Below the pieces are notes generated by a model that made no database searches, had not been told where the DNA came from, and was given only the letters and a program-made list of their open reading frames with translations. From contig DAHVFK010000016.1 of the NCBI GenBank assembly GCA_027317055.1, positions 1 through 18,907 on the forward strand: DNA of 18,907 nt, in the 5' to 3' direction. This stretch comes from Betaproteobacteria bacterium. GTDB lineage: Bacteria; Pseudomonadota; Gammaproteobacteria; Burkholderiales; SG8-39. This document shows positions 1-7,577 of this stretch, piece after piece. Position 1 is the stretch's first letter, and each line of letters starts with the position of its first letter. The position numbers and the translations under genes were made by a program.

Positions 1-453
1 GAACGGCTGCGCGCGCTGGTAGGCGTCCTGCGGGCCCGAGACGACGAAGCTCAGTTTCCCGGCCTGGATCACCCTGGCGTTGCCCGACACCGGCGCGGCG
101 AGCAGCTGCGCGCCCGCCTGCGCCAGACGCTCGCGCGCGCGCGCCGAGTCCTCGACCGAGACCGAGGTGATGTCGACCACGATCTTCGGCGCGCGCCCGT
201 CCGCGAGCAGCGCCTCGACCGACTCGAGCAGCTCCTTGCCCGCGGCGACGGTGACGAACACGATGTCGCAGCCGGCCAGCTCGGCCGGCCGCGCGGCGAT
301 CTTCGCCCCGTGCGCGGCGAGCGGCTCGGCCTTCGTGCGGGTGCGGTTCCAGACCGTCAGGTCGCAGCCGGCCTTGGCCAGGCGCTCGGCCATGGCGTAG
401 CCCATGCGCCCGGTGCCGATCCAGCCGAGTTTCGCTTCGGTAAGTTTTGGCAT
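1..453 (-). CDS. NAD(P)-dependent beta-hydroxyacid dehydrogenase, 3-hydroxyisobutyrate dehydrogenase family (3' end missing)
   Basis: The first 151 residues are present and the gene runs off the left edge. After a short lead comes the Rossmann start GWIGTGRMGYAMAERL (about residues 10-25), with the GxGxxG dinucleotide-binding pattern and the MG step typical of the 6-phosphogluconate / 3-hydroxyisobutyrate dehydrogenase family. A WNRT segment follows at the end of the second strand, where family members choose NADPH or NADH. The substrate-loop motif reads APVSGN where the usual form is DAPVSGG, so the substrate cannot be named. Family members oxidise or reduce short beta-hydroxyacids such as 3-hydroxyisobutyrate or tartronate semialdehyde in the cytoplasm. 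The ATG at 453 is the natural family start; no Shine-Dalgarno is seen, and a -10-like TAGAAT lies only 8 nt upstream. It is transcribed away from the methyltransferase at 528. Confidence 0.85.
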   Translation of the reverse strand, partial: MPKLTEAKLGWIGTGRMGYAMAERLAKAGCDLTVWNRTRTKAEPLAAHGAKIAARPAELAGCDIVFVTVAAGKELLESVEALLADGRAPKIVVDITSVSVEDSARARERLAQAGAQLLAAPVSGNARVIQAGKLSFVVSGPQDAYQRAQPF

Positions 454-461
454 TTGCGTGG

Positions 462-467
462 ATTCTA
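462..467 (-). promoter_or_regulatory. Candidate -10 element for the dehydrogenase
   Basis: On the minus strand the hexamer is TAGAAT (5 of 6 to TATAAT), ending 8 nt before the ATG at 453. No convincing -35 is visible at 16-18 bp. If used, transcription would start within one or two bases of the start codon, giving a leaderless or nearly leaderless mRNA, in line with the lack of a ribosome binding site. Confidence 0.35.
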
Positions 468-491
468 GCCGTCAATGCGCCCGCCCAGCGC

Positions 492-521
492 TTGACCCGC
501 GTCAGGCGCGCGGCCTAGATT
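492..521 (+). promoter_or_regulatory. Candidate sigma-70 promoter for the methyltransferase operon
   Basis: TTGACC (492-497, 5 of 6 to consensus) is followed after 18 bp by TAGATT (516-521, 4 of 6). The expected start of transcription, 6-7 nt downstream, falls on or next to the GTG at 528, so the mRNA may be leaderless. No Shine-Dalgarno lies between. Confidence 0.45.
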
Positions 522-527
522 CGAGCC

Positions 528-1361
528 GTGAGCGGCGACGACAAAGTGACTGGCCACTACGGCCGGGGCAAGCTGCTCGAGCGGCTCGAGGCGGCGCTGG
601 CCGAGGACGGCGCCGACTCGGCGCGCCCGAGCCTCGAGGCGCTCGCGCCCTACGACCATTTCCACGGCCGGGGCCTCGAGGCGACCAGCGAGATCGCCGA
701 CACGCTGGAGGTCGCGCCGCACCACCACCTGCTCGACATCGGCAGCGGCATCGGCGGCCCGGCGCGCTGGATGCACCACCGCTTCGGCTGCCGCGTGACG
801 GGCATCGACCTCACGGCCGAATTCTGCGACGTCGCACGCCACCTCTCCGGCCGCGTCGGCATGGGCGACGCGCTGCGCTTCGAGCACGGCGACGCGCTCG
901 CCATGCCCTTCGCCGAGGCGAGCTTCGACGGCGCCTACTCGATGAACGTGTCGATGAACATCGCCGACAAGGGCGCATTCTACCGCGAAATCCGCCGCGT
1001 GCTGAAGGCTGGCGCCTGGCTCGTGCTGTCCGAGATCGCCAGGGGCTCCGGCCCCGAGATCGACTACCCCGTGCCCTGGGCCGCGAGCGCCGAGGCGAGC
1101 TTTCTTTCCACGCCCGAGGAAACGCGGCGCGGGCTGGAAAGCGCCGGCTTCGAGGTGCTGCGCTTTCGCACGACCGAGAAGGAAGCGCTGGAGTTCGGGG
1201 CGCGCTCGCGCGAGATCGTCGCCCGCGGCGGCAAGCCCCCGCACCGCGCGGTGATCCTGATCCACGCCGAAGGCGCGCGCGCGGCGATGGCCAACACCTC
1301 GCGCGGCGTGTCCGAGGGGCGTATCGTGCCGATCGAGATCCTGTCGAGGAGGCGCCCATGA
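528..1361 (+). CDS. Class I SAM-dependent methyltransferase
   Basis: A 277-residue cytoplasmic methyltransferase of the UbiE / sarcosine-dimethylglycine methyltransferase-like group. Motif I is LLDIGSGIGGPAR (68-80), the adenosyl-binding loop; an acidic residue ends strand 2 in VTGIDLT (D94), the adenine-contact GDAL is at 121-124, and the post-motif region FYREIRRVLKAGAWLVLSE (151-169) is the usual strand 5 segment. It should transfer a methyl group from S-adenosylmethionine to a small molecule; the acceptor is not readable from sequence. The start is GTG at 528, the first start that precedes the whole domain; there is no Shine-Dalgarno but a promoter is placed for a leaderless message. Its stop overlaps the start of the next gene (ATGA, 1358-1361), so the two are probably translationally coupled. 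Confidence 0.85.
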   Translation: MSGDDKVTGHYGRGKLLERLEAALAEDGADSARPSLEALAPYDHFHGRGLEATSEIADTLEVAPHHHLLDIGSGIGGPARWMHHRFGCRVTGIDLTAEFCDVARHLSGRVGMGDALRFEHGDALAMPFAEASFDGAYSMNVSMNIADKGAFYREIRRVLKAGAWLVLSEIARGSGPEIDYPVPWAASAEASFLSTPEETRRGLESAGFEVLRFRTTEKEALEFGARSREIVARGGKPPHRAVILIHAEGARAAMANTSRGVSEGRIVPIEILSRRRP

Positions 1362-1756
1362 CGAAGGTGATCCGGCAATCGGTGGTGCTGCCCGCTTCGC
1401 CCGCGAAGCTCTACGCCCAGTACCTGAGCCCGCGGGCCCACGGCGCGATCGCCGGCGGCAAGGTCACAGTCGGCGCTCGCCCGGGCGCGAAGTTCAGCGC
1501 CTTCGGCGGCGCGCTCAGCGGCCACACGCTGCAGACGGTGCCGGGCAGGCTGATCGTGCAGGCCTGGCGCTCGACCAAGTTCCACAAGCGCGATGCCGAC
1601 TCGACCCTGATCCTGCGCTTCACCCCTGCCGGCAGAAACCGCGGCCGGATCGAGCTCACGCACGTCAACGTGCCGACCCAGGACTACAAGGGCGTCAGCA
1701 AGGGCTGGCCGCAGTACTACTGGAAGCCTTGGCGCAAGGTCCTCGCCAAGCGCTGA
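1358..1756 (+). CDS. Small SRPBCC / AHSA1-like domain protein
   Basis: A 132-residue protein whose layout fits the SRPBCC (START/Bet v1-like) fold of the AHSA1 group: an N-terminal strand with VVLPASPAKLYAQYLSP, a turn rich in Gly, a segment VPGRLIVQAWRSTKFHK (about 62-78) where AHSA1-like proteins read as PRRIVQAWR, then LTHVNVP and a C-terminal helix with tryptophans (GWPQYYWKPWRKVL). These proteins bind hydrophobic ligands or help proteins fold, usually without a known reaction. The ATG at 1358 overlaps the methyltransferase stop by four bases, so it is the second gene of a coupled pair and may supply or shield the methyltransferase substrate (inference). Its TGA is directly followed by the stop of the convergent gene at 1757, with no terminator space. 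Confidence 0.75.
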   Translation: MTKVIRQSVVLPASPAKLYAQYLSPRAHGAIAGGKVTVGARPGAKFSAFGGALSGHTLQTVPGRLIVQAWRSTKFHKRDADSTLILRFTPAGRNRGRIELTHVNVPTQDYKGVSKGWPQYYWKPWRKVLAKR

Positions 1757-2581
1757 TCAGCGGCGTTTCTTGCGCGCCGTTCGAGGCAGGGGCGCGGGGT
1801 TGGGAATTTCCTCCTCGACCGTGAACGCGCCGCCCTGGTAGCGCTCGGCGGTCGCGTCGCCCGGCTTCTCGCGCGCGAGCACTTCGGCCGCGTAAGCCTC
1901 CGAATCGTCGCGCGGGCGGTACTCGAGGCGATGGGCGTTCGAATTGTCGTACCAGCTGCGCGTGTTGCCCGACACGCCGTAGACGATCTCGAACCGGATC
2001 TCGGGGTGCTCGATGCCGATCGTCACCAGCTGCGCCAGGTCGCGCGGCGAGAGCCAGATCGAAAGCCGCCGCTTGTCGATCGGCGCCGGATTGACGTTGC
2101 CGATGCGGATGCACAGCACCTGCATGCCGTACTTGTCGGCGTACAGGCTGCCCAGCGCCTCGCCGAACACCTTCGACACGCCGTAGCGGCTGTCCGGCTT
2201 CGGATAGGCGCGGTGGTCGATCGTCTGGTCGCGGCGGTAGAACCCGGCCGCGTGGTTCGAGGTCGGAAAGACGATCCGCCTCACCCCGTTGCGCCGCGCC
2301 GCCTCGAACATGTTGTAGCAGCCGACGATGTTGGCCGAGAGGATCCCCTCCCACGGCCCCTCGACCGAGTAGCCGCCCAGGTGCACCACCGCGTCCACCC
2401 CCTTGGTGATGCGCAATGCGTCGGCGAAATTCGAGATGTCGGCGCGCATGTAGCGCTCCGAGGCGTGGAATTTCTTCAGCGGGCGCAGATCCGACACCCG
2501 CAGCGCGTACTTGCCCGCCAGCTCGCGCCGCAGGTGCGTGCCGACGTCGCCCGCGGCGCCGGTGATCAGGATCGTTTTCAT
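1757..2581 (-). CDS. NAD-dependent epimerase/dehydratase family protein, uronate dehydrogenase-like
   Basis: A 274-residue extended short-chain dehydrogenase. The NAD-binding motif TGAAGDVG is at 7-14, VVHLGGYSVEGPWE at 65-78, TSNHAAGFY around 107-115 holds the catalytic Ser, and YGVSK (Y133, K137) is the catalytic pair. The length, the HLGG-SVE segment, the SSNH/TSNH segment and a C-terminal RYQGGAF closely match what I recall of Agrobacterium uronate dehydrogenase (265 residues), which oxidises galacturonate or glucuronate to the aldarolactone with NAD. No other uronate-pathway gene is nearby, so another sugar or sugar acid is possible. The start is ATG at 2581, which overlaps the stop of the upstream gene (ATGA), so the two are likely co-translated. 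A basic tail (TARKKRR) ends the protein, and the stop abuts the stop of the convergent SRPBCC gene. Confidence 0.8.
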   Translation of the reverse strand: MKTILITGAAGDVGTHLRRELAGKYALRVSDLRPLKKFHASERYMRADISNFADALRITKGVDAVVHLGGYSVEGPWEGILSANIVGCYNMFEAARRNGVRRIVFPTSNHAAGFYRRDQTIDHRAYPKPDSRYGVSKVFGEALGSLYADKYGMQVLCIRIGNVNPAPIDKRRLSIWLSPRDLAQLVTIGIEHPEIRFEIVYGVSGNTRSWYDNSNAHRLEYRPRDDSEAYAAEVLAREKPGDATAERYQGGAFTVEEEIPNPAPLPRTARKKRR

Positions 2582-2895
2582 CCGCGCTCGAGCGTCTGCA
2601 CCGCTTCCACGATGTCGCGGCTGCGCCTGACCTTGTCGCCCCAGGCGCGGTCGAAATCCGCCACCAGGCGCGCGAGCGCCTCCGAGCCGGTGATCGCCCG
2701 CGCGCGCTCGACGTCGTCGAACTCGTAGAAGGCGTAGTGCACCGACTGGTCGGTGTCGCTCCAGCCGCGCCACGCCCGCCGCGCGCCGAAGGCCTTGACC
2801 GCGTCCGGCAGGTGCTCCTCGCCGTACCAGCGGTCGAAGGCGTCCTCGACCATCGGATCCAGAACCTGTGCGCGCACGATGAAAAAGGCCGTCAT
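2578..2895 (-). CDS. Small dimeric alpha/beta-barrel (ferredoxin-like) protein
   Basis: A 105-residue protein beginning FFIVRAQVLDP, with a helix FDRWYGEEHLPDAVKAFGARRAWRGW (about 20-45) and a second half ending in DFDRAWGDKVRRSRD. A first strand, then a W-Y-x-E-E-H-L-P helix, is the mark of the dimeric alpha/beta-barrel superfamily (EthD, antibiotic-biosynthesis monooxygenase and related domains of unknown function). Members act as small cofactor-free monooxygenases, isomerases or ligand binders; no specific reaction can be assigned. A strong Shine-Dalgarno (GGGGAGGAGG) sits just upstream of the ATG at 2895. It is first in a pair with the uronate-dehydrogenase-like gene, overlapping it by four bases, which suggests a shared sugar-acid or lactone pathway (inference). 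Confidence 0.7.
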   Translation of the reverse strand: MTAFFIVRAQVLDPMVEDAFDRWYGEEHLPDAVKAFGARRAWRGWSDTDQSVHYAFYEFDDVERARAITGSEALARLVADFDRAWGDKVRRSRDIVEAVQTLERG

Positions 2896-2976
2896 CCCGT
2901 CCTCCTCCCCGGCTCTGGGGCCGGCTGCGGCGCCTAGCCTACACCCGGCGCGGCGCGGGACGACAGCGGTTGCGGG

Positions 2977-3441
2977 TCATTTCGCGCGCGCGGGCGCGAC
3001 GTAGTCGATGCTCACGCGCTCGATGGCGACGAGCGCGGGGAGCAGGTCTTGACGAACGATGTCCAGCGGCGAGAGTACCGTCCCGTCGGCGCATCGCACC
3101 TTGGTCGCCCCGCCGCAGAATTTCTGGGCGGCGAGATTGATCGGCACCGCAACCGGCACCCCGCGCCCGTCCGGCGTGTAGATGGGAATGAGGCGCGACA
3201 GCGCCGCGGCCGCGATATCAAGCGCGTTTGCGTATTCTTCCGGGAAGAGGATATTCGCGACCTTGCGGCGCGTCTGGTGAAACGTAAAGGCCGCGGCGAC
3301 CGAAAGCGGCACCCAGGACTCCTGGCTGCGGGTCCAGATCTCCTCGACGTGCTCGCATTCCCGGCGAAGGTCTACCACGGCGCGCGCCTCCGGCCGATCG
3401 AAAGAAAAGCCCCGCTGGGGGAGCGGGAGCTTATCCGGCAT
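2977..3441 (-). CDS. Hypothetical protein, function unknown
   Basis: Read from ATG at 3441 this is 154 residues; it is not recognised. It has no signal peptide or membrane span; the middle (about 56-95) is a run of helix-forming sequence (HQTRRKVANILFPEEYANALDIAAAALSRL in outline), followed by a Pro-rich PVAVPIN segment and two cysteines (C109, C117). The start is uncertain: no Shine-Dalgarno precedes 3441, whereas a GTG at 3378 (residue 22) has GGAGG eight bases upstream (3387-3391) and would give 133 residues. The N-terminal 21 residues may therefore not be translated. It stands alone on the minus strand, divergent from the Crp/Fnr gene, so its promoter lies in 3442-3614 near that gene's operator. 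Confidence 0.55.
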   Translation of the reverse strand: MPDKLPLPQRGFSFDRPEARAVVDLRRECEHVEEIWTRSQESWVPLSVAAAFTFHQTRRKVANILFPEEYANALDIAAAALSRLIPIYTPDGRGVPVAVPINLAAQKFCGGATKVRCADGTVLSPLDIVRQDLLPALVAIERVSIDYVAPARAK

Positions 3442-3557
3442 ACGGCACCAGGGGAGGAGAAAGCACGTATGGCCGGGACAAAAAGATCAACAATCCAATC
3501 CGGCGCCTGCACCGCGCGCTCGTTGCGCCAACTATCTCTCCGGACTTCCTGCGGCTC

Positions 3558-3573
3558 TGTGCGACAGCGCACA
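3558..3573. promoter_or_regulatory. Palindromic operator upstream of the Crp/Fnr regulator
   Basis: TGTGCG-ACAG-CGCACA is a perfect 6-bp inverted repeat with a 4-bp spacer. Half sites of TGTG type are what Crp/Fnr-fold proteins bind. It covers the position expected for a -35 box relative to the TAATAT at 3581, so binding there would block the promoter; autorepression is the simplest reading. It could also affect the divergent gene at 3441. Confidence 0.55.
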
Positions 3574-3580
3574 TAGCGGC

Positions 3581-3586
3581 TAATAT
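3581..3586 (+). promoter_or_regulatory. -10 element of the Crp/Fnr regulator gene
   Basis: TAATAT, an AT-rich hexamer (4 of 6 to TATAAT) standing out in GC-rich surroundings. At 17 bp spacing the -35 position (3558-3563) is TGTGCG, a poor match that lies inside the palindrome. Predicted transcription start is about 3593, just upstream of the GGAGG at 3595. Confidence 0.5.
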
Positions 3587-3614
3587 CTTCCGTCGGAGGT
3601 GACCCCTGAGCGGA

Positions 3615-4339
3615 ATGCAAGCCACTGCCGTGCCCCATTCCCCCGCGCGCAATCGTCTTCTCGCGGCGCTCCCCGCCGCGAACCTCGCGCGCCTGCTGCC
3701 GCACCTGGAGCCCTGCCCGCTGCCGCTCGGCCAGACGCTGTACGAATCCGGCAGCCGCATGACTCACGGCTACTTCCCGACCGAAGGCATCGTCTCGCTG
3801 CTGTCCGTGATGGAGAGCGGTGCCTCGGCGGAGATCGCGGTCATCGGCAATGAAGGCCTGGTCGGCGTTTCCCTGTTCATGGGCGGGGAGAGCACGCCGA
3901 GCGACGCGCTGGTGCAGGGCGCGGGCCATGCCTACCGCCTGGGGGCGGCGATCCTGAAACGCGAGTTCAAGCGCGGCGGCGAATTGCAGCACCTGCTGCT
4001 GCGCTACACCCAGGCATTGATCACCCAGATGGCGCAGACCGCGGCGTGCAACCGGCACCACAGCGTCGAGCAGCAGCTTTGCCGCTGGCTGCTGCTGAGC
4101 CTGGACCGGCTGCCCTCCAACCGGATCCAGATGACGCAGGAGCTGATCGCGAACATGCTCGGCATGAGCCGCACGGGCGTCACCGAAGCGGCGCGGCGCC
4201 TGCAGGAAACGGGGCTGATCCACTACCGGCGCGGCCGGATCACCGTGCTCGACCGGCCGACGCTGGAGCAGCGCGTGTGCGAATGCTACGCCGTGGTCAA
4301 GCGCGAGACAGACCGCCTGCTCGCCTACGGCGGCGGCCC

Positions 4340-4343
<4 letters not shown>
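3615..4343 (+). CDS. Crp/Fnr family transcriptional regulator
   Basis: A 242-residue regulator: a cyclic-nucleotide-binding-type beta-roll (about 20-130, with GQTLYESGSRMTHGYFPTEGIVSLL near 39-63), the long dimer helix, and a C-terminal winged helix-turn-helix with MTQELIANMLGMSRTGVTEAARRLQ (about 176-200) as the DNA-reading unit. There is no N-terminal Fnr-type cysteine cluster, so an Fe-S oxygen sensor is unlikely, and the cAMP-contact RxS-type motif of Crp is not evident, so the signal is unknown. The ATG at 3615 is 15 nt from the GGAGG at 3595-3599, rather far; an in-frame CTG at 3606 would be better spaced, adding three residues. A palindrome overlaps its promoter, suggesting autoregulation. 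Its TAA overlaps the stop of the convergent ABC-F gene. Confidence 0.9.
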
Positions 4344-5962
<1,619 letters not shown>

Positions 5963-5980
5963 TTGACGGTTTCCAGAAAC

Positions 5981-6005
5981 AAAAAAGCCGGCCGCGGCCA
6001 GCTTT
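5981..6005 (-). terminator. Intrinsic-terminator-like hairpin in the ABC-F leader
   Basis: On the minus strand AAAGCTGGC, a CGCG loop and GCCGGCTTT form a 9-bp stem with one G-U pair, and the U tract runs to six bases (5986-5981). It ends only 18 nt before the GTG of the ABC-F gene. It may end the cold-shock transcript, or act as an attenuator for ABC-F, since the best promoter for that gene lies upstream of it. Confidence 0.6.
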
Positions 6006-6030
6006 GAATGGGGTCCAACTGCGAGGCTGC

Positions 6031-6039
6031 ATTATAGCA
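6031..6039 (-). promoter_or_regulatory. Extended -10 promoter for the ABC-F gene
   Basis: The minus strand reads TGCTATAAT: a perfect TATAAT with the TGn extension that lets a promoter work without a good -35. Predicted start is about 6024, giving a leader of about 60 nt that includes the hairpin at 5981-6005. The hexamer sits in the loop of a perfect inverted repeat, GGCTGC / GCAGCC (6025-6042), a possible operator. Confidence 0.6.
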
Positions 6040-6058
6040 GCCCCGCTTTTGCGGACCT

Positions 6059-6262
6059 CTACATCGGCTTGATGTTCGACGCCGCCGGACCCTTCTGACC
6101 CTCGGTCACGTCGAAGGAGACTTTCTGCCCCTCCTTCAGCGACTTGAAGCCGGAGCCCTGGATCGAGCTGTGATGGGCGAACAGATCCTTGCCGCCGTCA
6201 TCCGGCGTGATGAACCCGAAGCCCTTTGCGTCGTTGAACCACTTAACGGTACCAGTAGCCAT
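6059..6262 (-). CDS. csp: Cold-shock domain protein (CspA family)
   Basis: A 67-residue single cold-shock domain, the full usual length. It begins MATGTVKWFNDAKGFGFI, with RNP1 as KGFGFI (13-18) and RNP2 as LFAHHS (27-32); the HHS form of RNP2 is common in betaproteobacterial members. Such proteins bind single-stranded RNA and DNA and melt RNA structure, in the cold or constitutively; the sequence does not say which. The ATG at 6262 has a purine-rich stretch (GAAGTGAGAG) upstream as ribosome binding site. About 35-55 nt before the start the leader contains a perfect 8-bp hairpin. The next gene on the same strand is ABC-F, 96 bp further on; both act on translation, though the spacer between them has separate control signals. 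Confidence 0.95.
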   Translation of the reverse strand: MATGTVKWFNDAKGFGFITPDDGGKDLFAHHSSIQGSGFKSLKEGQKVSFDVTEGQKGPAASNIKPM

Positions 6263-6295
6263 TTCACTCTCACTTCTTCAAATTACTGCGATTGC

Positions 6296-6316
6296 GCGAG
6301 GCTGTCCGAGCCTCGC
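6296..6316 (-). promoter_or_regulatory. Stem-loop in the csp 5' untranslated region
   Basis: GCGAGGCT and AGCCTCGC form a perfect 8-bp stem around a 5-nt loop. No U tract follows on either strand, so it is not a terminator. It ends 33 nt upstream of the csp ATG. Cold-shock mRNAs are often controlled by structure in their leaders, so a role in mRNA stability or translation is plausible. Confidence 0.45.
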
Positions 6317-6436
6317 ATCGGGCACGATGATCAAGGGAGGGCACCGACTGCCACTAGGGAACCGCCTTGGGCGGTGAAAGGGAGGGCGTTCACTGCTTGA
6401 GATCCTGCGGCCTCAAATGTAGCACGACAGCGCGGG

Positions 6437-7543
6437 TCAGCGCATCAGCGCCCGGTAGAGGAACGGCAGGCTGACATCCATCCGGTAGTCGATGTCGGAG
6501 TGGTCGTCGTCGAATTCCTCGTAGCGGTGGCGCACGCCGGCCTCGGCGAGCCGGCGCGAGAGGATGCGCGAGCCGTAGTGGATGTGGTACTGGTCGCGCC
6601 AGCCGCAGTCGATGTAGATCCCGCGCAGCGACTTGAGGCCGGCGCGGTAGCGCGCAACGAGGTTGATCGGGTCGTGGCGCTGCCAGTTGCGCCAGCGCGC
6701 CTCGATGACCTCGCCCGTCTCGGCGTTGAACGGGATGCGAAAGCCGTTCGGCGCCCGCGGGTCGGGGTCGTAAGTCGCGGCCATGCACAGGTTCATGAGC
6801 GCGAGCCCTTCCCTGCCCGCGACCTTCTCCTTCTTCCACACCTGCGCGAGGAAGCGCCTGATGCGCCCGTCGTCGAGCCCGGCTTCCAGTTTCCGGTTGC
6901 GGGAAATCTTCTGCGGGCCGGGCTTGCGCCTGGGCAGGCGATGCTTGGCGAGCTCGTTCAGGGTGTTCGGCCAGTCGTGCCAGTAGACGAAGTCGAAATA
7001 GGCGTCGCCCGAGTGGTCGGCGACCGCGCCCCAGTATTTCGAATACTTCATGCCGTGGATGATCGCGCCGTAGCCGCCGGATGACTTGCCGAAGCAGCCG
7101 CGGTGCGCGCGCGAGGCGAGCGTGCGGAACTCGCGGTCGACGAACGGAATGATCTCGCGCGTTAGGTAGTCGGCGTAGTTGCCGATCGCCGGCGAATTCA
7201 CGTACTGGTTGCCCCCGAGCGCGGTGAAGCAGTCCGCAAAGACGATGATCGCCGGCCCCATCTTCTGCTCGTGAATGAGGCGCGCCGCGCGCTCGGGCAC
7301 GTTGTCGCTGAACGGCTTCCAGTTCGCGTGCGCGAGCCCCGAGCCGGTGAACCCCACCAGGTCGTACAGCACCGGAAAGCGCCCGCCCTTGCCGCCGCTT
7401 CGGCCCAGGTCGTACTGCGGCGGCAGCCACACCCCGAGCTTGCGCCGGTGCGGGTCGCCGAGCGGGTTGCCCTTGAGGATCTTCGAGTCGTGCTCGAGCA
7501 CGACCAGCGTGCCGGCGGGGCCTTTGGGTCGTTTCAGTGTCAT
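6437..7543 (-). CDS. Esterase, enterochelin esterase / esterase D-like alpha/beta hydrolase
   Basis: A 368-residue hydrolase of the putative-esterase family. The core shows FPVLYDLVGF (about 56-65), IIVFADCF (99-106) and the nucleophile elbow CFGKSSGGYGA (150-160) with Ser154 in GxSxG. The acid is probably in YIDCGWRDQYH (310-320; D312 or D317) and the histidine is H348 in FDDDHSD. Substrates of the family are carboxylic esters, from siderophores to acyl-thioesters; none can be named here. An unusually charged stretch (about 198-245, rich in Lys and Arg) separates the core halves and may form a lid. There is no signal peptide, so it is cytoplasmic. The ATG at 7543 has no clear ribosome binding site and faces the start of the hydrolase-LuxR fusion 34 bp away, so the two probably share control. 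Confidence 0.8.
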   Translation of the reverse strand: MTLKRPKGPAGTLVVLEHDSKILKGNPLGDPHRRKLGVWLPPQYDLGRSGGKGGRFPVLYDLVGFTGSGLAHANWKPFSDNVPERAARLIHEQKMGPAIIVFADCFTALGGNQYVNSPAIGNYADYLTREIIPFVDREFRTLASRAHRGCFGKSSGGYGAIIHGMKYSKYWGAVADHSGDAYFDFVYWHDWPNTLNELAKHRLPRRKPGPQKISRNRKLEAGLDDGRIRRFLAQVWKKEKVAGREGLALMNLCMAATYDPDPRAPNGFRIPFNAETGEVIEARWRNWQRHDPINLVARYRAGLKSLRGIYIDCGWRDQYHIHYGSRILSRRLAEAGVRHRYEEFDDDHSDIDYRMDVSLPFLYRALMR

Positions 7544-7565
7544 GGTCGGCGCTATGTTAAGACTT

Positions 7566-7571
7566 TATGAT
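7566..7571 (+). promoter_or_regulatory. Candidate -10 element of the hydrolase-LuxR fusion
   Basis: TATGAT (5 of 6 to TATAAT) ends six bases before the ATG at 7578, so transcription would begin at the start codon itself. No good -35 is visible; activation by a bound regulator, perhaps the LuxR-domain product, could make up for it. Confidence 0.35.
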
Positions 7572-7577
7572 GCGCGC

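Noticed and set aside
404..1358. Upstream part of a 450-codon plus-strand frame that ends in the SRPBCC gene
   Set aside because: The portion before 1358 is an Arg-rich out-of-frame reading of the methyltransferase gene. Only the part from the ATG at 1358 looks like a protein.
3469..3576. 35-codon plus-strand frame with GGAGGAG upstream, before the Crp/Fnr gene
   Set aside because: The ribosome binding site is good, but the frame lies upstream of the TAATAT promoter, ends just past the palindrome, has no recognisable content and would need an unseen promoter inside the divergent gene. Kept only as a curiosity.
3606..3608. CTG as true start of the Crp/Fnr gene
   Set aside because: It is better spaced from GGAGG than the ATG at 3615, but CTG starts are rare and the ATG is only nine bases away. 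Noted in the gene entry, not adopted.
6361..6375. Hairpin ACCGCC-TTG-GGCGGT between the esterase and csp genes
   Set aside because: The stem is perfect but short (6 bp, 3-nt loop), with no T run of useful length on either strand. It could help end the esterase transcript, but evidence is too thin for a feature.
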